From contig NZ_JAIZDB010000002.1 of NCBI RefSeq assembly GCF_029533155.1, positions 1-64,000 on the forward strand: a DNA stretch of 64,000 nt, read 5' to 3'. Under the pieces are notes generated by a model. It saw nothing but the letters and a program-made list of their open reading frames with translations. It ran no database searches and was not told the DNA's origin. Every line of letters begins with the position of its first letter. Positions within the stretch are counted from its first letter, which is position 1. Shown here one piece after another: positions 25,899 to 36,331 of the stretch. The position numbers and the translations under genes were made by a program. This stretch comes from Psychrobacillus antarcticus. Lineage in GTDB: Bacteria; Bacillota; Bacilli; Bacillales_A; Planococcaceae.

Positions 25899-27554
25899 AT
25901 GAAATCAATCAATGGTATCCAATTTGCAGACATGGTTCAGATGGGAGCTCATCATCTTTTCCAAAATGCAGATTATGTAGATGCATTAAATGTATTTCCT
26001 GTTCCAGATGGTGACACAGGAACTAATATGAATTTATCGATGACTTCAGGTGCAAAAGAAACAGCTGCCCATACAGTTGAACATATTGGGAAAACAGCTC
26101 AAGCACTTTCAAAAGGGCTGCTTATGGGGGCACGTGGAAATTCAGGTGTTATTTTATCACAATTATTCCGTGGCTTCGGCAAATCGATTGAACAATTAGA
26201 TGTGTTAAATGCAAAACAGTTTGCTGACGCACTTAACTATGGTGTTGAAACCGCATATAAAGCAGTAATGAAGCCTGTTGAAGGTACAATCTTAACAGTT
26301 GCAAAGGATTCTGCTAGAAAAGCTGTAGAAGTTAGCGAAGATATCGATGATATACGTGAACTAATGGAAGCAATAGTAGAAGAAGCAAAAAAATCTTTGG
26401 ATCGAACACCAGACCTTCTACCAGTATTAAAAGAAGTGGGAGTTGTTGATAGTGGTGGACAAGGCCTAGTATTTGTATTTGAAGGATTTTTAGCAAGTTT
26501 AAAAGGGGAAGCGCTACCAAGTAAAACGGTAGGTTCTTCCATGGATGACCTAGTAAGTGCTGAACACCATATGAATGTTCAAGGATTTATGAATACTGCA
26601 GATATTGAATTTGGCTTTTGTACAGAGTTTATGGTTCGATTTGAAGATGGTAAAAAAACATTTGATGAAACGGCTTTCCGTAATGACTTAAGTGTATATG
26701 GTGATTCTTTACTAGTTATTTCTGATGATGAAGTTGCTAAAATTCATATACATTCAGAAACGCCTGGTGAGGTTCTAACATACGGTCAACAATATGGCGA
26801 TCTCATCAAGATTAAGATTGAAAATATGCGTCAGCAACATACAGAAATCGTTGGTGAAGGATATTCAACAGAAGCTAAAGCGAAAAAAGTAGAAGTTCAT
26901 CCATATGCAATTGTTACTGTAGCAATGGGTACTGGTGTTTCGGAACTACTAAAGAGCCTAGGTGCATCAGCAGTTATCGAGGGTGGACAAACAATGAATC
27001 CATCCACAGAGGATATCGTGAAAGCTGTTGAAGCAGTTGGAGCAGAGCGGGTATTAATCTTGCCGAACAATAAAAACATTGTGATGGCTGCGGAACAAGC
27101 TGCAGAAATACTTGGTATTGAAGCTGCTGTAGTTCCTACTAAAACTATCCCACAAGGAATGGCAGCAATATTAGCCTTTAATCCGCAAGCTACAGTTGAA
27201 GAAAATAAAAACAACATGACCGATGCGTTTGCACATGTCAAAACTGGTCAAGTAACATTTGCAGTTCGAGATACATCAATAGATGGAGTCGAAATTAAAA
27301 AAGATGACTTCATGGCACTTGCGGAAGGTAAAATTGTTCTGTCAAATCCTTCCTTAAAAGAAGTAGCAATTAGTTTGATCCAAACATTAATGGACGATGA
27401 AGCTGAAATAGTTACGGTCATTTACGGAGAAAATATAAGTGAAGAGGAAGCAAATGAATTTGCCGCCTTTATCGAAGCGCAATATGAAGATGTAGAAGTA
27501 GAAGTATATAATGGTAAACAGCCATTATACCCATATATTTTATCTGTAGAATAA
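25899..27554 (+). CDS. yloV: DAK/DegV-fused fatty acid kinase-like protein (YloV/FakA)
   Basis: 551 residues. The N-terminal DhaL/Dak-type ATP-binding domain (about 1-200) has NVFPVPDGDTGTNM with the Mg-binding aspartates and GARGNSGVILSQ. The middle and C-terminal domains follow the FakA plan. FakA with a FakB partner phosphorylates fatty acids for phospholipid synthesis; no fakB is in the window. yloU is immediately upstream, and the pair is conserved before sdaAB-recG-fapR. A terminator follows. Confidence 0.92.
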   Translation: MKSINGIQFADMVQMGAHHLFQNADYVDALNVFPVPDGDTGTNMNLSMTSGAKETAAHTVEHIGKTAQALSKGLLMGARGNSGVILSQLFRGFGKSIEQLDVLNAKQFADALNYGVETAYKAVMKPVEGTILTVAKDSARKAVEVSEDIDDIRELMEAIVEEAKKSLDRTPDLLPVLKEVGVVDSGGQGLVFVFEGFLASLKGEALPSKTVGSSMDDLVSAEHHMNVQGFMNTADIEFGFCTEFMVRFEDGKKTFDETAFRNDLSVYGDSLLVISDDEVAKIHIHSETPGEVLTYGQQYGDLIKIKIENMRQQHTEIVGEGYSTEAKAKKVEVHPYAIVTVAMGTGVSELLKSLGASAVIEGGQTMNPSTEDIVKAVEAVGAERVLILPNNKNIVMAAEQAAEILGIEAAVVPTKTIPQGMAAILAFNPQATVEENKNNMTDAFAHVKTGQVTFAVRDTSIDGVEIKKDDFMALAEGKIVLSNPSLKEVAISLIQTLMDDEAEIVTVIYGENISEEEANEFAAFIEAQYEDVEVEVYNGKQPLYPYILSVE

Positions 27555-27560
27555 TTTATA

Positions 27561-27598
27561 AACCATGTGGAGGTACTTTCTTCACATGGTTTTTTGCT
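27561..27598 (+). terminator. Intrinsic terminator after yloV
   Basis: AACCATGTG (27561-27569) pairs with CACATGGTT (27583-27591), followed by TTTTT. It ends the yloU-yloV transcript. Confidence 0.85.
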
Positions 27599-27712
27599 TT
27601 TTTATTAATAAAATATAGATAGATTTGTCTATATTTTCCTCCAATACATATATTGAATTATCTATCATCTTACTTCATTCATCAAGTGTTTACTTGCCAA
27701 TATACAATCCTT

Positions 27713-27740
27713 TGTTTATTTTGTGCTTTGCGTGTAAAAT
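27713..27740 (+). promoter_or_regulatory. Candidate promoter for sdaAB-sdaAA-recG
   Basis: TTGTTT (27713-27718) and TAAAAT (27735-27740) with a 16-base spacer, 35 bases before the sdaAB start. The fit is moderate. Confidence 0.4.
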
Positions 27741-27774
27741 GGGGTTACTAAAACATCTTTTGGAGGTTTAATCA

Positions 27775-28437
27775 TTGAAATTTAAATCTGTTTTTGATAT
27801 TATCGGGCCGATCATGATTGGTCCATCCTCCTCGCATACTGCTGGGGCGGCTCGTATTGGAAGAGTGGCTAGAGATTTATTTGGAAAACAGCCTACATGG
27901 GCTAAAATACATTTATATGGATCCTTTGCAGAAACCTATAAAGGACACGGAACAGACAAAGCGATTATTGGTGGATTGCTAGATTACGATACCTTTGATG
28001 AACGCATTAAGACAGCGTTTGAGGATGCAGAACTAGCAGGATTAACATATGAATTTATCCCAGAAACTGCGCATACGGAACATCCGAATACGACTCGAAT
28101 TGTAATAGGTGATGAAAATCGGGAAATGTCTATGGTTGGTATTTCAATTGGTGGAGGAAAGACAGAAATTACGGAGTTAAATGGCTTTCCACTTCGTCTT
28201 TCTGGAGAATTGTCTGCTATTTTAGTAGTCCATGAGGATCGTTCAGGTTGTATTGCAAATGTGGCAAACTGTTTGGCGAAATATGACATTAACATTGGTC
28301 ATATGGAAGTTTCGCGTAGGGAAAAAGGGAATATGGCCTTGATGGTTATTGAAATCGATCAAAATGTGAATGAACAAATATTAAAAGAAATTAGCAATTT
28401 ACCAAATATTACGCAAGTAACAAGAATCGCCGATTAA
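27775..28437 (+). CDS. sdaAB: L-serine dehydratase, beta subunit
   Basis: 220 residues from TTG 27775, with GGAGG 10-15 bases upstream. The N-terminal part (about 1-145) has the GPSSSHTAGAARIGR stretch; the C-terminal part (about 148-220) is an ACT domain starting at LVVHEDRSGCIANV. With the alpha subunit it forms the iron-sulfur enzyme turning serine into pyruvate and ammonia. The two genes are 12 bases apart. Confidence 0.95.
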   Translation: MKFKSVFDIIGPIMIGPSSSHTAGAARIGRVARDLFGKQPTWAKIHLYGSFAETYKGHGTDKAIIGGLLDYDTFDERIKTAFEDAELAGLTYEFIPETAHTEHPNTTRIVIGDENREMSMVGISIGGGKTEITELNGFPLRLSGELSAILVVHEDRSGCIANVANCLAKYDINIGHMEVSRREKGNMALMVIEIDQNVNEQILKEISNLPNITQVTRIAD

Positions 28438-28449
28438 GGAGGAATACAA

Positions 28450-29349
28450 ATGGAAGTTCTATTTCGTAATGTTCGTGAGTTAGTGGAACGAGCAAACGAG
28501 GAAAATAAACTTATCTCTGAAATAATGATAGAACAAGAAATAATGATTACGGATCGTTCAAGAGAAGATATAATGGCTCAAATGGATCGTAATTTGACGG
28601 TCATGGAAGAGGCTGTAGAAAAAGGACTGGCGGGGGTTCATTCTACTTCAGGTCTGACTGGTGGAGACGCTGTTCTTCTACAAACCTATATGAAAAAAGG
28701 TAATACGTTAACTGGAGAGCTTTTGTTGGACGCAGTAAGTAAAGCGGTTGCGACTAACGAAGTTAATGCTGCTATGGGCACAATATGTGCTACGCCAACA
28801 GCAGGTTCGGCAGGAGTAGTTCCTGGTACTTTATTTGCAGTGAAAAACAAATTGAATCCTACAAGGGAACAAATGATACGCTATTTGTTCACATCTGGGG
28901 CTTTTGGGTTTGTAGTGGCGAATAATGCTTCTATTTCAGGAGCGGAGGGTGGTTGTCAGGCAGAAGTTGGATCTGCCTCTGGAATGGCAGCAGCAGCCAT
29001 CGTGGAAATGGCAGGGGGATCTCCTGCTCAATGTGCGGAAGCTTTTGCGATAACATTAAAAAATATGCTTGGCTTAGTTTGTGATCCAGTTGCTGGATTA
29101 GTAGAGGTGCCTTGTGTGAAAAGAAATGCGATGGGTGCTGCCAATTCCCTAGTGGCAGCAGATATGGCACTTGCAGGTGTTACTAGTCGAATTCCTTGTG
29201 ATGAAGTAATTGATGCAATGTATAGAATTGGGCAGGCGATGCCAAATACCTTAAAAGAAACAGGTCAAGGTGGTCTTGCAGCAACTCCTACTGGTAGATG
29301 GTTAGAAGCTAAAATTTTTGGTGGGGCAGTAGTTGGAAGTGGAAACTAA
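28450..29349 (+). CDS. sdaAA: L-serine dehydratase, alpha subunit
   Basis: 299 residues. Cysteines expected to bind the catalytic [4Fe-4S] cluster occur in GTICATPTAGSAG, EGGCQAEVGSA and LGLVCDPVAG. GGAGG lies just before the ATG. The 3' end overlaps the recG reading frame by about 17 bases, so recG is probably translationally coupled. Confidence 0.95.
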   Translation: MEVLFRNVRELVERANEENKLISEIMIEQEIMITDRSREDIMAQMDRNLTVMEEAVEKGLAGVHSTSGLTGGDAVLLQTYMKKGNTLTGELLLDAVSKAVATNEVNAAMGTICATPTAGSAGVVPGTLFAVKNKLNPTREQMIRYLFTSGAFGFVVANNASISGAEGGCQAEVGSASGMAAAAIVEMAGGSPAQCAEAFAITLKNMLGLVCDPVAGLVEVPCVKRNAMGAANSLVAADMALAGVTSRIPCDEVIDAMYRIGQAMPNTLKETGQGGLAATPTGRWLEAKIFGGAVVGSGN

Positions 29350-31387
29350 TAAAAATGATTTAGTAACTTCCTTAAAAGGTGTGGGGAGTGGGACAGCTAA
29401 CGCATTACATGACCTAGGTATTGTTACACTAGAGGATTTAGTCATGACATTTCCATATAGGCATGAGGATTTCCGGCTAAAAAACTTAGCGGAAACAGCA
29501 CATAATGAACGGGTCACAGTAGAAGGAAGGGTCGAAAGTGAGCCTTCCCTTCTTTTTTTAGGGAAGAACAAATCTAGAATGCAAGTTCGAATATTAGCAG
29601 GACAGCATCTGATAAAAGCAGTATTTTTTAACCAAGGTTATTTAAAAGATAAAATTATTCCGGGTTCTATCGTTACGGTATCGGGTAAATGGGATAGAGG
29701 CAGACAGGTCATTAATGTCACCACCTTTTCGATCGGTCCAAAAATGGACTTACAGGACTTTGAACCGGTATATTCTCTAAAAGGTTTGATCAATCAAAAA
29801 ACGTTTCGTAAATTTATGAGACAGGCCTTAGATCAAAGGAAGGAATCTCTAGTAGATCCATTACCAGCGTCTATTCGAGTGCCGTATCGATTACCAGGCA
29901 TATCGGAAGCTCTAGAAGGTATTCATTTTCCGCAAGACGCGGAACATTCTAAAGACGCCAGAAGACGCTTTGTTTATGAGGAGTTACTAGTATTTCAACT
30001 AAAAATGCAAGCTATTAAAAAGGTTCGAAAAGAACAAAACGTAGGGAATGAGATTGCCTTTCACAATGATTTAGTGAAAAAGCTTATCGAAACCTTACCG
30101 TATGAACTGACAAATGCTCAAAAAAGAGTTGTCAATGAAATATGTCGAGACTTACGTGAACCTCATCGTATGAATCGGTTATTACAGGGAGACGTTGGTT
30201 CCGGGAAAACGATTGTCGCAGCTATTTGCTTATACGCTGTGATTACAGCGGGGTATCAAGGTGCTCTCATGGCTCCTACAGAAATATTGGCTGAGCAGCA
30301 TGCTAGCTCGCTGGATGAATGGTTGGCCCCTATAGGTGTCCGAATTGCTTTGCTGACAGGTTCTACAAAAGTAAAAGCAAGAAGAGCTGTATTAGAAAAC
30401 TTAGCCACCGGGACTATTGATCTTTTGATAGGGACACATGCATTAATTCAACCAGATGTTGTATTTAATAAGCTTGGTCTTGTGATAACAGATGAGCAGC
30501 ATCGATTTGGTGTGGAACAGCGGAGAGTGTTAAAAGAAAAAGGCGAAAATCCAGACGTACTATTTATGACTGCGACGCCAATCCCTCGTACTTTAGCCAT
30601 TACGGCTTTTGGTGAAATGGATGTTTCCATTATTGATGAAATGCCTGCTGGTCGCAAGAAAATTGACACCCATTGGATGAAACCTGATCAGCTACAAAAA
30701 TTGATAGCTAGATTAAAAGAGGAACTGTCCACTGGGAGACAAGCTTATATAATCTGCCCATTAATCGAGGAATCTGAAAAGCTCGATGTGCAAAATACGG
30801 TAGATGTGTACAATATGATGACAGAGGAACTGAAGGGCAACTCCACAGTAGGCTTAATGCATGGGAGACTCCATTCGGATGAGAAAGAACAGGTAATGAG
30901 AGACTTCTCCGAAGGAAATATACATGTATTAGTATCCACTACTGTTGTGGAGGTTGGTGTGAATGTTCCAAATGCATCATTTATGATTATTTTCGATGCG
31001 GAACGTTTTGGTTTAGCCCAGCTACATCAATTACGTGGTCGAGTTGGTCGAGGTGAACATCAATCGTATTGTGTATTATTAGCTGATCCTAAGTCCGAAG
31101 AAGGAAAAGAACGAATGATTTCCATGACCGAGACAAATGACGGATTTATACTAGCGGAAAAAGATTTAGAGCTTCGAGGTCCTGGTGATTTTTTTGGAAA
31201 GAAACAAAGTGGACTTCCAGAATTCAAAGTAGCAGATCTGGTTCATGATTATAGGGCTTTAAATACTGCTAAAGTAGATGCTGAAAGACTATTGGGTTCG
31301 AAAGAATTTTGGAATTCAGTTGAACTAGCTGGACTGCGGGAGATACTTATTAATTCAAAAGCGATGGATGGCGAACGAATTGATTGA
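29333..31387 (+). CDS. recG: ATP-dependent DNA helicase RecG
   Basis: 684 residues. RecG drives fork reversal and branch migration. The N-terminal wedge OB domain (about 60-150) precedes the SF2 helicase with GDVGSGKTI, DEQHRFG and the RGRVGRGEHQSYC motif; the C-terminal TRG-type segment follows. The TTG at 29333 and GTG at 29339 are both possible starts; both overlap sdaAA, and the only ribosome-like sequence is GGTGGGG at about 29319-29325. A terminator follows the stop. Confidence 0.95.
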   Translation: MEVETNKNDLVTSLKGVGSGTANALHDLGIVTLEDLVMTFPYRHEDFRLKNLAETAHNERVTVEGRVESEPSLLFLGKNKSRMQVRILAGQHLIKAVFFNQGYLKDKIIPGSIVTVSGKWDRGRQVINVTTFSIGPKMDLQDFEPVYSLKGLINQKTFRKFMRQALDQRKESLVDPLPASIRVPYRLPGISEALEGIHFPQDAEHSKDARRRFVYEELLVFQLKMQAIKKVRKEQNVGNEIAFHNDLVKKLIETLPYELTNAQKRVVNEICRDLREPHRMNRLLQGDVGSGKTIVAAICLYAVITAGYQGALMAPTEILAEQHASSLDEWLAPIGVRIALLTGSTKVKARRAVLENLATGTIDLLIGTHALIQPDVVFNKLGLVITDEQHRFGVEQRRVLKEKGENPDVLFMTATPIPRTLAITAFGEMDVSIIDEMPAGRKKIDTHWMKPDQLQKLIARLKEELSTGRQAYIICPLIEESEKLDVQNTVDVYNMMTEELKGNSTVGLMHGRLHSDEKEQVMRDFSEGNIHVLVSTTVVEVGVNVPNASFMIIFDAERFGLAQLHQLRGRVGRGEHQSYCVLLADPKSEEGKERMISMTETNDGFILAEKDLELRGPGDFFGKKQSGLPEFKVADLVHDYRALNTAKVDAERLLGSKEFWNSVELAGLREILINSKAMDGERID

Positions 31388-31389
31388 AG

Positions 31390-31434
31390 AGAATGTAAGA
31401 ATGGTTTTAAATCAATTCTTGCATTCTTTTTTTA
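31390..31434 (+). terminator. Intrinsic terminator after recG
   Basis: AGAATGTAAGAAT (31390-31402) pairs with ATTCTTGCATTCT (31415-31427), followed by T's. Its 3' arm contains the -35 box assigned to fapR, so terminator and promoter are interleaved. Confidence 0.8.
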
Positions 31435-31470
31435 ATATTTATATACTGATATTAGTACCAAGTGCTAAAA
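31419..31470 (+). promoter_or_regulatory. fapR promoter with FapR operator
   Basis: TTGCAT (31419-31424) and TATACT (31442-31447) are 17 bases apart. Directly downstream at 31450-31470 is TTAGTACCAAGTGCTAA, close to the FapR operator consensus (TTAGTACC followed by a partial inverted repeat). This predicts autorepression of the fapR-plsX-fabD-fabG operon, relieved by malonyl-CoA. Confidence 0.75.
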
Positions 31471-31483
31471 TGGTGGTGAAGAT

Positions 31484-32050
31484 ATGAAATACTCCAAAAA
31501 GGATAGGCAGAAATTACTTTTAGAAACGCTTGAGAAAAATCCGTTTGTGACGGATGAAAATTTAGCTTTTACTTTTCATGTGAGTGTTCAAACTATTCGA
31601 TTGGATAGGATGGAATTATCTATTCCGGAACTACGGGAGCGTATTAAATCAGTAGCAGCTCATAACTTTGGAGAAGAGGTCAAATCTCTTCCAATCGATG
31701 AAGTAATCGGAGAGATTATTGATATAGATCTTGATAAGCAAGCCATTTCGATATTGGATATAACAAAGGAGCATGTATTTGCTAGAAATGGTATAGCTAG
31801 GGGGCACCATTTATTTGCTCAGGCTAATTCATTGGCTGTTGCGGTTATAAATGATGATCTAGCACTTACTCGAAAGTCTACTCTTACGTTTGTCAAACCT
31901 GTAAAAGCAGGTGATCGTGTAGTTGCAAAAGCGATTGTAATAAACAGCGATGCAAAAAAGAATAGTACATTAATAGAGGTGACCAGCAAAGTAGAAAATG
32001 AAACGGTTTTCGTTGGTCAGTTTAGCATGTACAGAGTAACGATGTCATAA
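31484..32050 (+). CDS. fapR: Fatty acid and phospholipid synthesis repressor FapR
   Basis: 188 residues. An N-terminal DeoR-like helix-turn-helix (about 15-45, [22 protein letters not shown]) is joined by a linker helix to a hot-dog domain (about 70-188) that binds malonyl-CoA. GGTGGTGA precedes the ATG. A FapR-type operator lies just upstream. It heads the lipid synthesis operon and is a close match to Bacillus FapR. Confidence 0.95.
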   Translation: MKYSKKDRQKLLLETLEKNPFVTDENLAFTFHVSVQTIRLDRMELSIPELRERIKSVAAHNFGEEVKSLPIDEVIGEIIDIDLDKQAISILDITKEHVFARNGIARGHHLFAQANSLAVAVINDDLALTRKSTLTFVKPVKAGDRVVAKAIVINSDAKKNSTLIEVTSKVENETVFVGQFSMYRVTMS

Positions 32051-32065
32051 AAAAGGTGATGAACA

Positions 32066-33061
32066 ATGAAAATTTCGATAGATGCAATGGGTGGGGACAA
32101 TGCTCCCCGCGAAATCGTAAAAGGTGTTTATGAGGCGTTAGAAGCGTTCACTGATATAGAAATTCAACTATTTGGTGATGAGGAAAAGCTGGCTTCTTTA
32201 ATCACGCAACATGAACGTTTAACGGTTATACATACAGATGAAGTAATTGAAGGGACAGATGAGCCCGTTCGTGCAATTAGAAAAAAGAAAAACTCTTCCC
32301 TCGTTAAAATGGCGGAATCCGTGAAAAATGGAGATTCTGATGCGTGTGTGTCAGCAGGAAATACGGGTGCTCTATTGGCTGCTGGATTATTTATAGTTGG
32401 TCGTATCGATCAAGTGGATCGTCCTGCTCTAGCACCTACCTTACCTACACTGGATGGCAAAGGATTTGTTATGCTAGATTTAGGAGCGAATGCGGATGCA
32501 AAACCAGAGCATTTAGCGCAGTTTGCAGTAATGGGTAGCATATACGCTGAGAAAGTTCGTGGCATATCGAATCCTCGTGTTGGGTTGTTGAACATCGGAA
32601 CGGAAGATATTAAAGGAAACGAGCTAACAAAAGCAGCGTTTGTTCTCTTAAAAGGCGCACCGATTAATTTCGTAGGTAATGTGGAATCTAGAGATTTACT
32701 TTCAGGAGTAGCAGACGTAGTTGTAACAGATGGTTTTACTGGTAATATGGTGCTTAAAACTATTGAAGGTACAGCTTCGAGTATGTTTACTTTATTGAAG
32801 GAAGCTTTTAATACATCTGCTAAAACGAAAATATCTTATTTATTGGCAAAAAATGAGCTTAAAGGGATAAAGAATACACTAGATTACTCTGAGTATGGTG
32901 GTGCTGGATTATTCGGACTAAAGGCCCCGGTTATTAAAGCGCATGGTTCGTCAAACGGTCATGCGATTTATCATGCGATCAGACAGGCTCGAACAATGGT
33001 GGAGCATAATGTTCCAGACATTATTTCAACTACATTACGAAAGGAATCATCCAATGACTAA
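32066..33061 (+). CDS. plsX: Phosphate acyltransferase PlsX
   Basis: 331 residues. PlsX makes acyl-phosphate from acyl-ACP for phospholipid synthesis. The start [16 protein letters not shown], the [12 protein letters not shown] motif and the later VVTDGFTGN are typical. It lies 15 bases after fapR and overlaps fabD by eight bases, so expression should follow the FapR-controlled promoter. Confidence 0.96.
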   Translation: MKISIDAMGGDNAPREIVKGVYEALEAFTDIEIQLFGDEEKLASLITQHERLTVIHTDEVIEGTDEPVRAIRKKKNSSLVKMAESVKNGDSDACVSAGNTGALLAAGLFIVGRIDQVDRPALAPTLPTLDGKGFVMLDLGANADAKPEHLAQFAVMGSIYAEKVRGISNPRVGLLNIGTEDIKGNELTKAAFVLLKGAPINFVGNVESRDLLSGVADVVVTDGFTGNMVLKTIEGTASSMFTLLKEAFNTSAKTKISYLLAKNELKGIKNTLDYSEYGGAGLFGLKAPVIKAHGSSNGHAIYHAIRQARTMVEHNVPDIISTTLRKESSND

Positions 33062-34004
33062 AATTGCTTTTATTTTTCCTGGACAGGGATCTCAAACAGT
33101 AGGTATGGGTCAACAATTAGTAGAGAATAATGCGGATTGTCGTACTTTTTATGAGCGGGCAAATGAGGTACTAGGATTTTCTTTGAGTGACCTTATGTTG
33201 AATGGACCTGCAGAGGAGCTTACTAAAACATATAATGCGCAGCCGGCATTGCTCACTACGAGTTCAATGATTGCACACAAACTAAAACAGGCTGGAATCA
33301 TTCCACATTTCACTGCAGGTCATAGTTTAGGTGAATATTCTGCCCTTGTTGCTTCCAATGTTCTAAGCTTTGAAGAAGCTGTTCTATTGGTTCATCAGAG
33401 AGGCTTATTTATGAATGAAGCAGTGCCTTCTGGAGAAGGAGCGATGGCAGCAATACTTGGATTAGGTAAGGAAGAATTATTAGCAGTAACAGCTGAAGTT
33501 TCGAAAAATGGGGAGATTGTCCAAATTGCGAACTTAAATTGTCCAGGACAAATTGTTATTTCTGGAACCGCTGCTGGAGTAGAAGAGGCTTCGATTAAAG
33601 CAAAAGAAGCTGGTGCTAAACGAGCGATTCCTTTAGTTGTTAGTGGACCATTCCACTCCGAATTAATGAGACCTGCAGCTCAGCAATTAGATGCTGCTAT
33701 TTCAGCGATCGAATTACAGTCTGCTTCTATACCTGTCATTTCAAATGTAACTGCTGAGTCTGTTACAGACGCTAGCCAAATAAAAAAAATACTCGTGGAA
33801 CAATTATATTCACCTGTTCGCTGGGAAGAGTCCATTCAACAAATGATCGAACAGGGAACGACTATTTTTGTGGAATGTGGTCCTGGAAAAGTATTAAGTG
33901 GGTTATTGAAAAAAATCAATCGATCTGTAACAACTTATTGTGTGTATGATGAAGAGACGCTTCAGCAAGTGATAACAGAGTTAGGAGATAAGCAAAATGG
34001 GTAA
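33054..34004 (+). CDS. fabD: Malonyl-CoA:ACP transacylase
   Basis: 316 residues from ATG 33054, with GAAAGGA upstream; the frame is open further 5' inside plsX, but the protein clearly starts [14 protein letters not shown]. The catalytic Ser91 lies in AGHSLGEYS and the active-site His in [11 protein letters not shown]. It loads malonyl groups onto ACP. It overlaps plsX and fabG by eight bases each. Confidence 0.97.
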   Translation: MTKIAFIFPGQGSQTVGMGQQLVENNADCRTFYERANEVLGFSLSDLMLNGPAEELTKTYNAQPALLTTSSMIAHKLKQAGIIPHFTAGHSLGEYSALVASNVLSFEEAVLLVHQRGLFMNEAVPSGEGAMAAILGLGKEELLAVTAEVSKNGEIVQIANLNCPGQIVISGTAAGVEEASIKAKEAGAKRAIPLVVSGPFHSELMRPAAQQLDAAISAIELQSASIPVISNVTAESVTDASQIKKILVEQLYSPVRWEESIQQMIEQGTTIFVECGPGKVLSGLLKKINRSVTTYCVYDEETLQQVITELGDKQNG

Positions 34005-34743
34005 ATTAGATGGGAAATCTGCAATTGTAACTGGTGCTTCTCGAGGAATTGGGAGAGAAATTGCTCTATACCTAGCAAAAGAAGGAGCAAAGGTTGCCGT
34101 AAACTATAGTGGCAGTAAAGATAGAGCAGAAACAGTTGTAGAAGAAATTAAGGCAATTGGCGGCGAGGCGTTTGCTATTCAAGCGAATGTTGACAAAGCA
34201 GATGATGTCCAGAATCTAATAAGCACAACTTTAGAACAATTCGGTTCGGTTGATATTTTAGTGAATAATGCAGGTATTACTCGCGATAATCTTCTTATGC
34301 GTATGAAGGAGACAGAGTGGGATGATGTGCTTAATACGAATTTAAAAGGTGTTTTTCTTTGCACAAAAGCCGTGACTAGACAAATGATGAAACAACGTTC
34401 TGGTCGAATTATAAATATTACCTCCATTGTTGGTGTTTCAGGTAATGCAGGTCAGGCCAACTATGTCGCTGCTAAAGCAGGGGTTATTGGTTTAACGAAA
34501 TCATCTGCTAAAGAATTGGCAAGTCGTAATATTACGGTGAACTCGATTGCACCAGGTTTCATAACAACTGATATGACAGATGCTCTTCCAGAGGATATAA
34601 AATCTCAAATGCTGAGCCAAATTCCACTTGCAAAGTTTGGAAATCCAGAGGATATTGCGAAGGCCGTTGCGTTTTTAGCCTCAGAAGACGCAAACTATAT
34701 AACTGGTCAAACTATTCATGTAAATGGCGGCATGTATATGTAA
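33997..34743 (+). CDS. fabG: 3-oxoacyl-ACP reductase
   Basis: 248 residues of the short-chain dehydrogenase family. The NADPH site TGASRGIG lies at 12-19 and NNAG at 90-93. The catalytic Ser143, Tyr156 and Lys160 (NYVAAK) are all present. It reduces beta-ketoacyl-ACP. In most relatives acpP follows after a short gap; here about 420 bases containing a repeat element separate them. Confidence 0.97.
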   Translation: MGKLDGKSAIVTGASRGIGREIALYLAKEGAKVAVNYSGSKDRAETVVEEIKAIGGEAFAIQANVDKADDVQNLISTTLEQFGSVDILVNNAGITRDNLLMRMKETEWDDVLNTNLKGVFLCTKAVTRQMMKQRSGRIINITSIVGVSGNAGQANYVAAKAGVIGLTKSSAKELASRNITVNSIAPGFITTDMTDALPEDIKSQMLSQIPLAKFGNPEDIAKAVAFLASEDANYITGQTIHVNGGMYM

Positions 34744-34766
34744 GGTTTTCATATATTTTAAAGATT

Positions 34767-35052
34767 AAGTATATAAAAATGTAGCATGAACACTGAGTTT
34801 ACAGAACTTTTAAGAATGAAAGATATTACTGATTTTCGTTACATGTGGACGCTTCTTGGGGGGGGCTCGATTTCTCGCTTATCCCGCTAGAGTCGCCACA
34901 TATAACTACAATCAATTAAATGGGTAGTACTCCACTTATAGATTGAGCATAGCCTCTCGCTTAGATGATAAGCGTAGTCAAAGTTACTAGTCGGGTAAAA
35001 TCGTCTCTTGAATTAGGTGTACGATTATATAAAGAGTGGATCTAGTTGATTT
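34767..35052. repeat. Dispersed intergenic repeat copy (R3)
   Basis: The left end TTAAGTATATAAAAATGT, the inner TGATTTTCGTTACATGTGGACGC (34829-34852 region), AGAGTCGCCAC, GGGTAGTACTCCACTTA and the tail to GTTGATTT align with the copy at 24643. The centre is shorter. It lies in the fabG-acpP gap, in the same orientation as the copy at 24643. Confidence 0.7.
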
Positions 35053-35055
35053 GTA

Positions 35056-35098
35056 TCGCAGAGCGGCGACTCCAGTGGACTGAAATCAACAGTTTTAT
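35056..35098. repeat. Inverted fragment of the dispersed repeat
   Basis: GCGGCGACTCCAGTGG followed by TGAAATCAAC matches, in reverse orientation, the two ends of the repeat core (compare 43968-44055). The middle is deleted. Confidence 0.55.
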
Positions 35099-35117
35099 GT
35101 ATAAATTGCGTTAGCTC

Positions 35118-35146
35118 TTTCATTAGGGAGTAGTATTTTGTATAAT
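35118..35146 (+). promoter_or_regulatory. Promoter of acpP
   Basis: TTTCAT (35118-35123) and TATAAT (35141-35146) with a 17-base spacer, followed by the GGGGAGG ribosome site. It gives acpP its own transcription, apart from the upstream lipid operon. Confidence 0.55.
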
Positions 35147-35167
35147 CATTGAGGGGAGGTGACTTAT

Positions 35168-35404
35168 GTGTCAACTGTTGTAGAACGCGTAACTAAAGTA
35201 ATCATTGACCGTCTAGGAGTAGATGAGAGTGAAGTAAAATTAGAAGCATCTTTTCGTGAAGATTTAGGTGCTGATTCTCTAGATGTGGTAGAATTAGTAA
35301 TGGAATTAGAAGATGAATTCGATATGGAAATTTCAGATGAAGATGCTGAACAAATTTCAACTGTAGGTAGTGCAGTTAAGTATATTGAAAGCAAACAAGG
35401 TTAA
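35168..35404 (+). CDS. acpP: Acyl carrier protein
   Basis: 78 residues from GTG 35168, with GGGGAGG at the right distance; an in-frame GTG at 35159 overlaps that site. The phosphopantetheine attachment Ser37 sits in GADSLDVVE. The protein is very acidic, as expected. It carries acyl chains in fatty acid synthesis. It is followed by a terminator and then rnc. Confidence 0.97.
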   Translation: MSTVVERVTKVIIDRLGVDESEVKLEASFREDLGADSLDVVELVMELEDEFDMEISDEDAEQISTVGSAVKYIESKQG

Positions 35405-35450
35405 ATTTTACGCAGTAGTTTGAGACTACTACATAAAATCTAATAGTAGC

Positions 35451-35506
35451 AGAGACGTTCTACTTATTCCGTGTGAATAGTAAAGAACGTCTCTATTTCT
35501 TTTTGC
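35451..35506 (+). terminator. Intrinsic terminator after acpP
   Basis: AGAGACGTTC (35451-35460) pairs with GAACGTCTCT (35485-35494), with ACTATTC-like inner pairing, followed by TTTCTTTTT. Confidence 0.8.
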
Positions 35507-35569
35507 ACATTAGTTTAGAAACGGGTAAACTTAGTAGTACATATGATAAGTGAGAAAGGCAGATTATTG

Positions 35570-36328
35570 ATGAACGTAAATCGCAATAAAAAAAGTATAC
35601 GCAAGGTAGTATTTTCAGAAACTGTAAAAGAACAATTTGAGCAGTTTCAGGAGCATTTTCAGATTAGGTTTCATAATCCAACGTTATTGTATCAAGCCTT
35701 TACCCATTCATCTTATGTGAATGAGCATCGACGGAAGTTTTTTGCCGATAATGAACGTTTAGAGTTCCTTGGAGACGCTGTATTAGAATTGTCTGTTTCT
35801 CAATATTTATTTCAACAATATACAGGTATGAGTGAAGGGGAGTTAACTAAACTTCGAGCTGCAATCGTTTGTGAGCCATCACTTGTATTATTTGCAAATG
35901 AATTAAACTTCGGCAAATATGTATTGTTAGGAAAAGGGGAAGAACTGACAGGTGGTCGTGAAAGACCGGCACTTCTAGCAGACGTTTTTGAAGCATTTAT
36001 CGGTGCTTTATATTTAGATCAGGGATTAGAAACAGTTATAGTATTTTTAGAAAAAATTGTTTTCCCTAAAATCGAACTCGGTGCTTTTTCGCATGTGATG
36101 GATTATAAAAGTCAATTACAAGAAATTATTCAACAACAAAATAATGGTACGTTAAGCTATGAAATAGTAGAGGAAAAAGGTCCGGCTCATAATCGAACTT
36201 TTGTTTCTCGGGTTATATTAAACACTAATGAACTAGGTATCGGAAATGGTCGTTCCAAAAAAGAAGCCGAACAACAAGCGGCAAGACTTGCCATACTAGC
36301 ATTAAGGGATTCAGAACAGGGGGAATAA
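35570..36328 (+). CDS. rnc: Ribonuclease III
   Basis: 252 residues from ATG 35570; an upstream in-frame ATG at 35543 has no clear ribosome site. The RNase III domain carries the signature [14 protein letters not shown] with catalytic acidic residues. The C-terminal double-stranded RNA-binding domain (about 180-252) is seen in [13 protein letters not shown] and [12 protein letters not shown]. It processes rRNA and scRNA precursors. smc starts four bases after its stop. Confidence 0.96.
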   Translation: MNVNRNKKSIRKVVFSETVKEQFEQFQEHFQIRFHNPTLLYQAFTHSSYVNEHRRKFFADNERLEFLGDAVLELSVSQYLFQQYTGMSEGELTKLRAAIVCEPSLVLFANELNFGKYVLLGKGEELTGGRERPALLADVFEAFIGALYLDQGLETVIVFLEKIVFPKIELGAFSHVMDYKSQLQEIIQQQNNGTLSYEIVEEKGPAHNRTFVSRVILNTNELGIGNGRSKKEAEQQAARLAILALRDSEQGE

Positions 36329-36331
36329 TCA

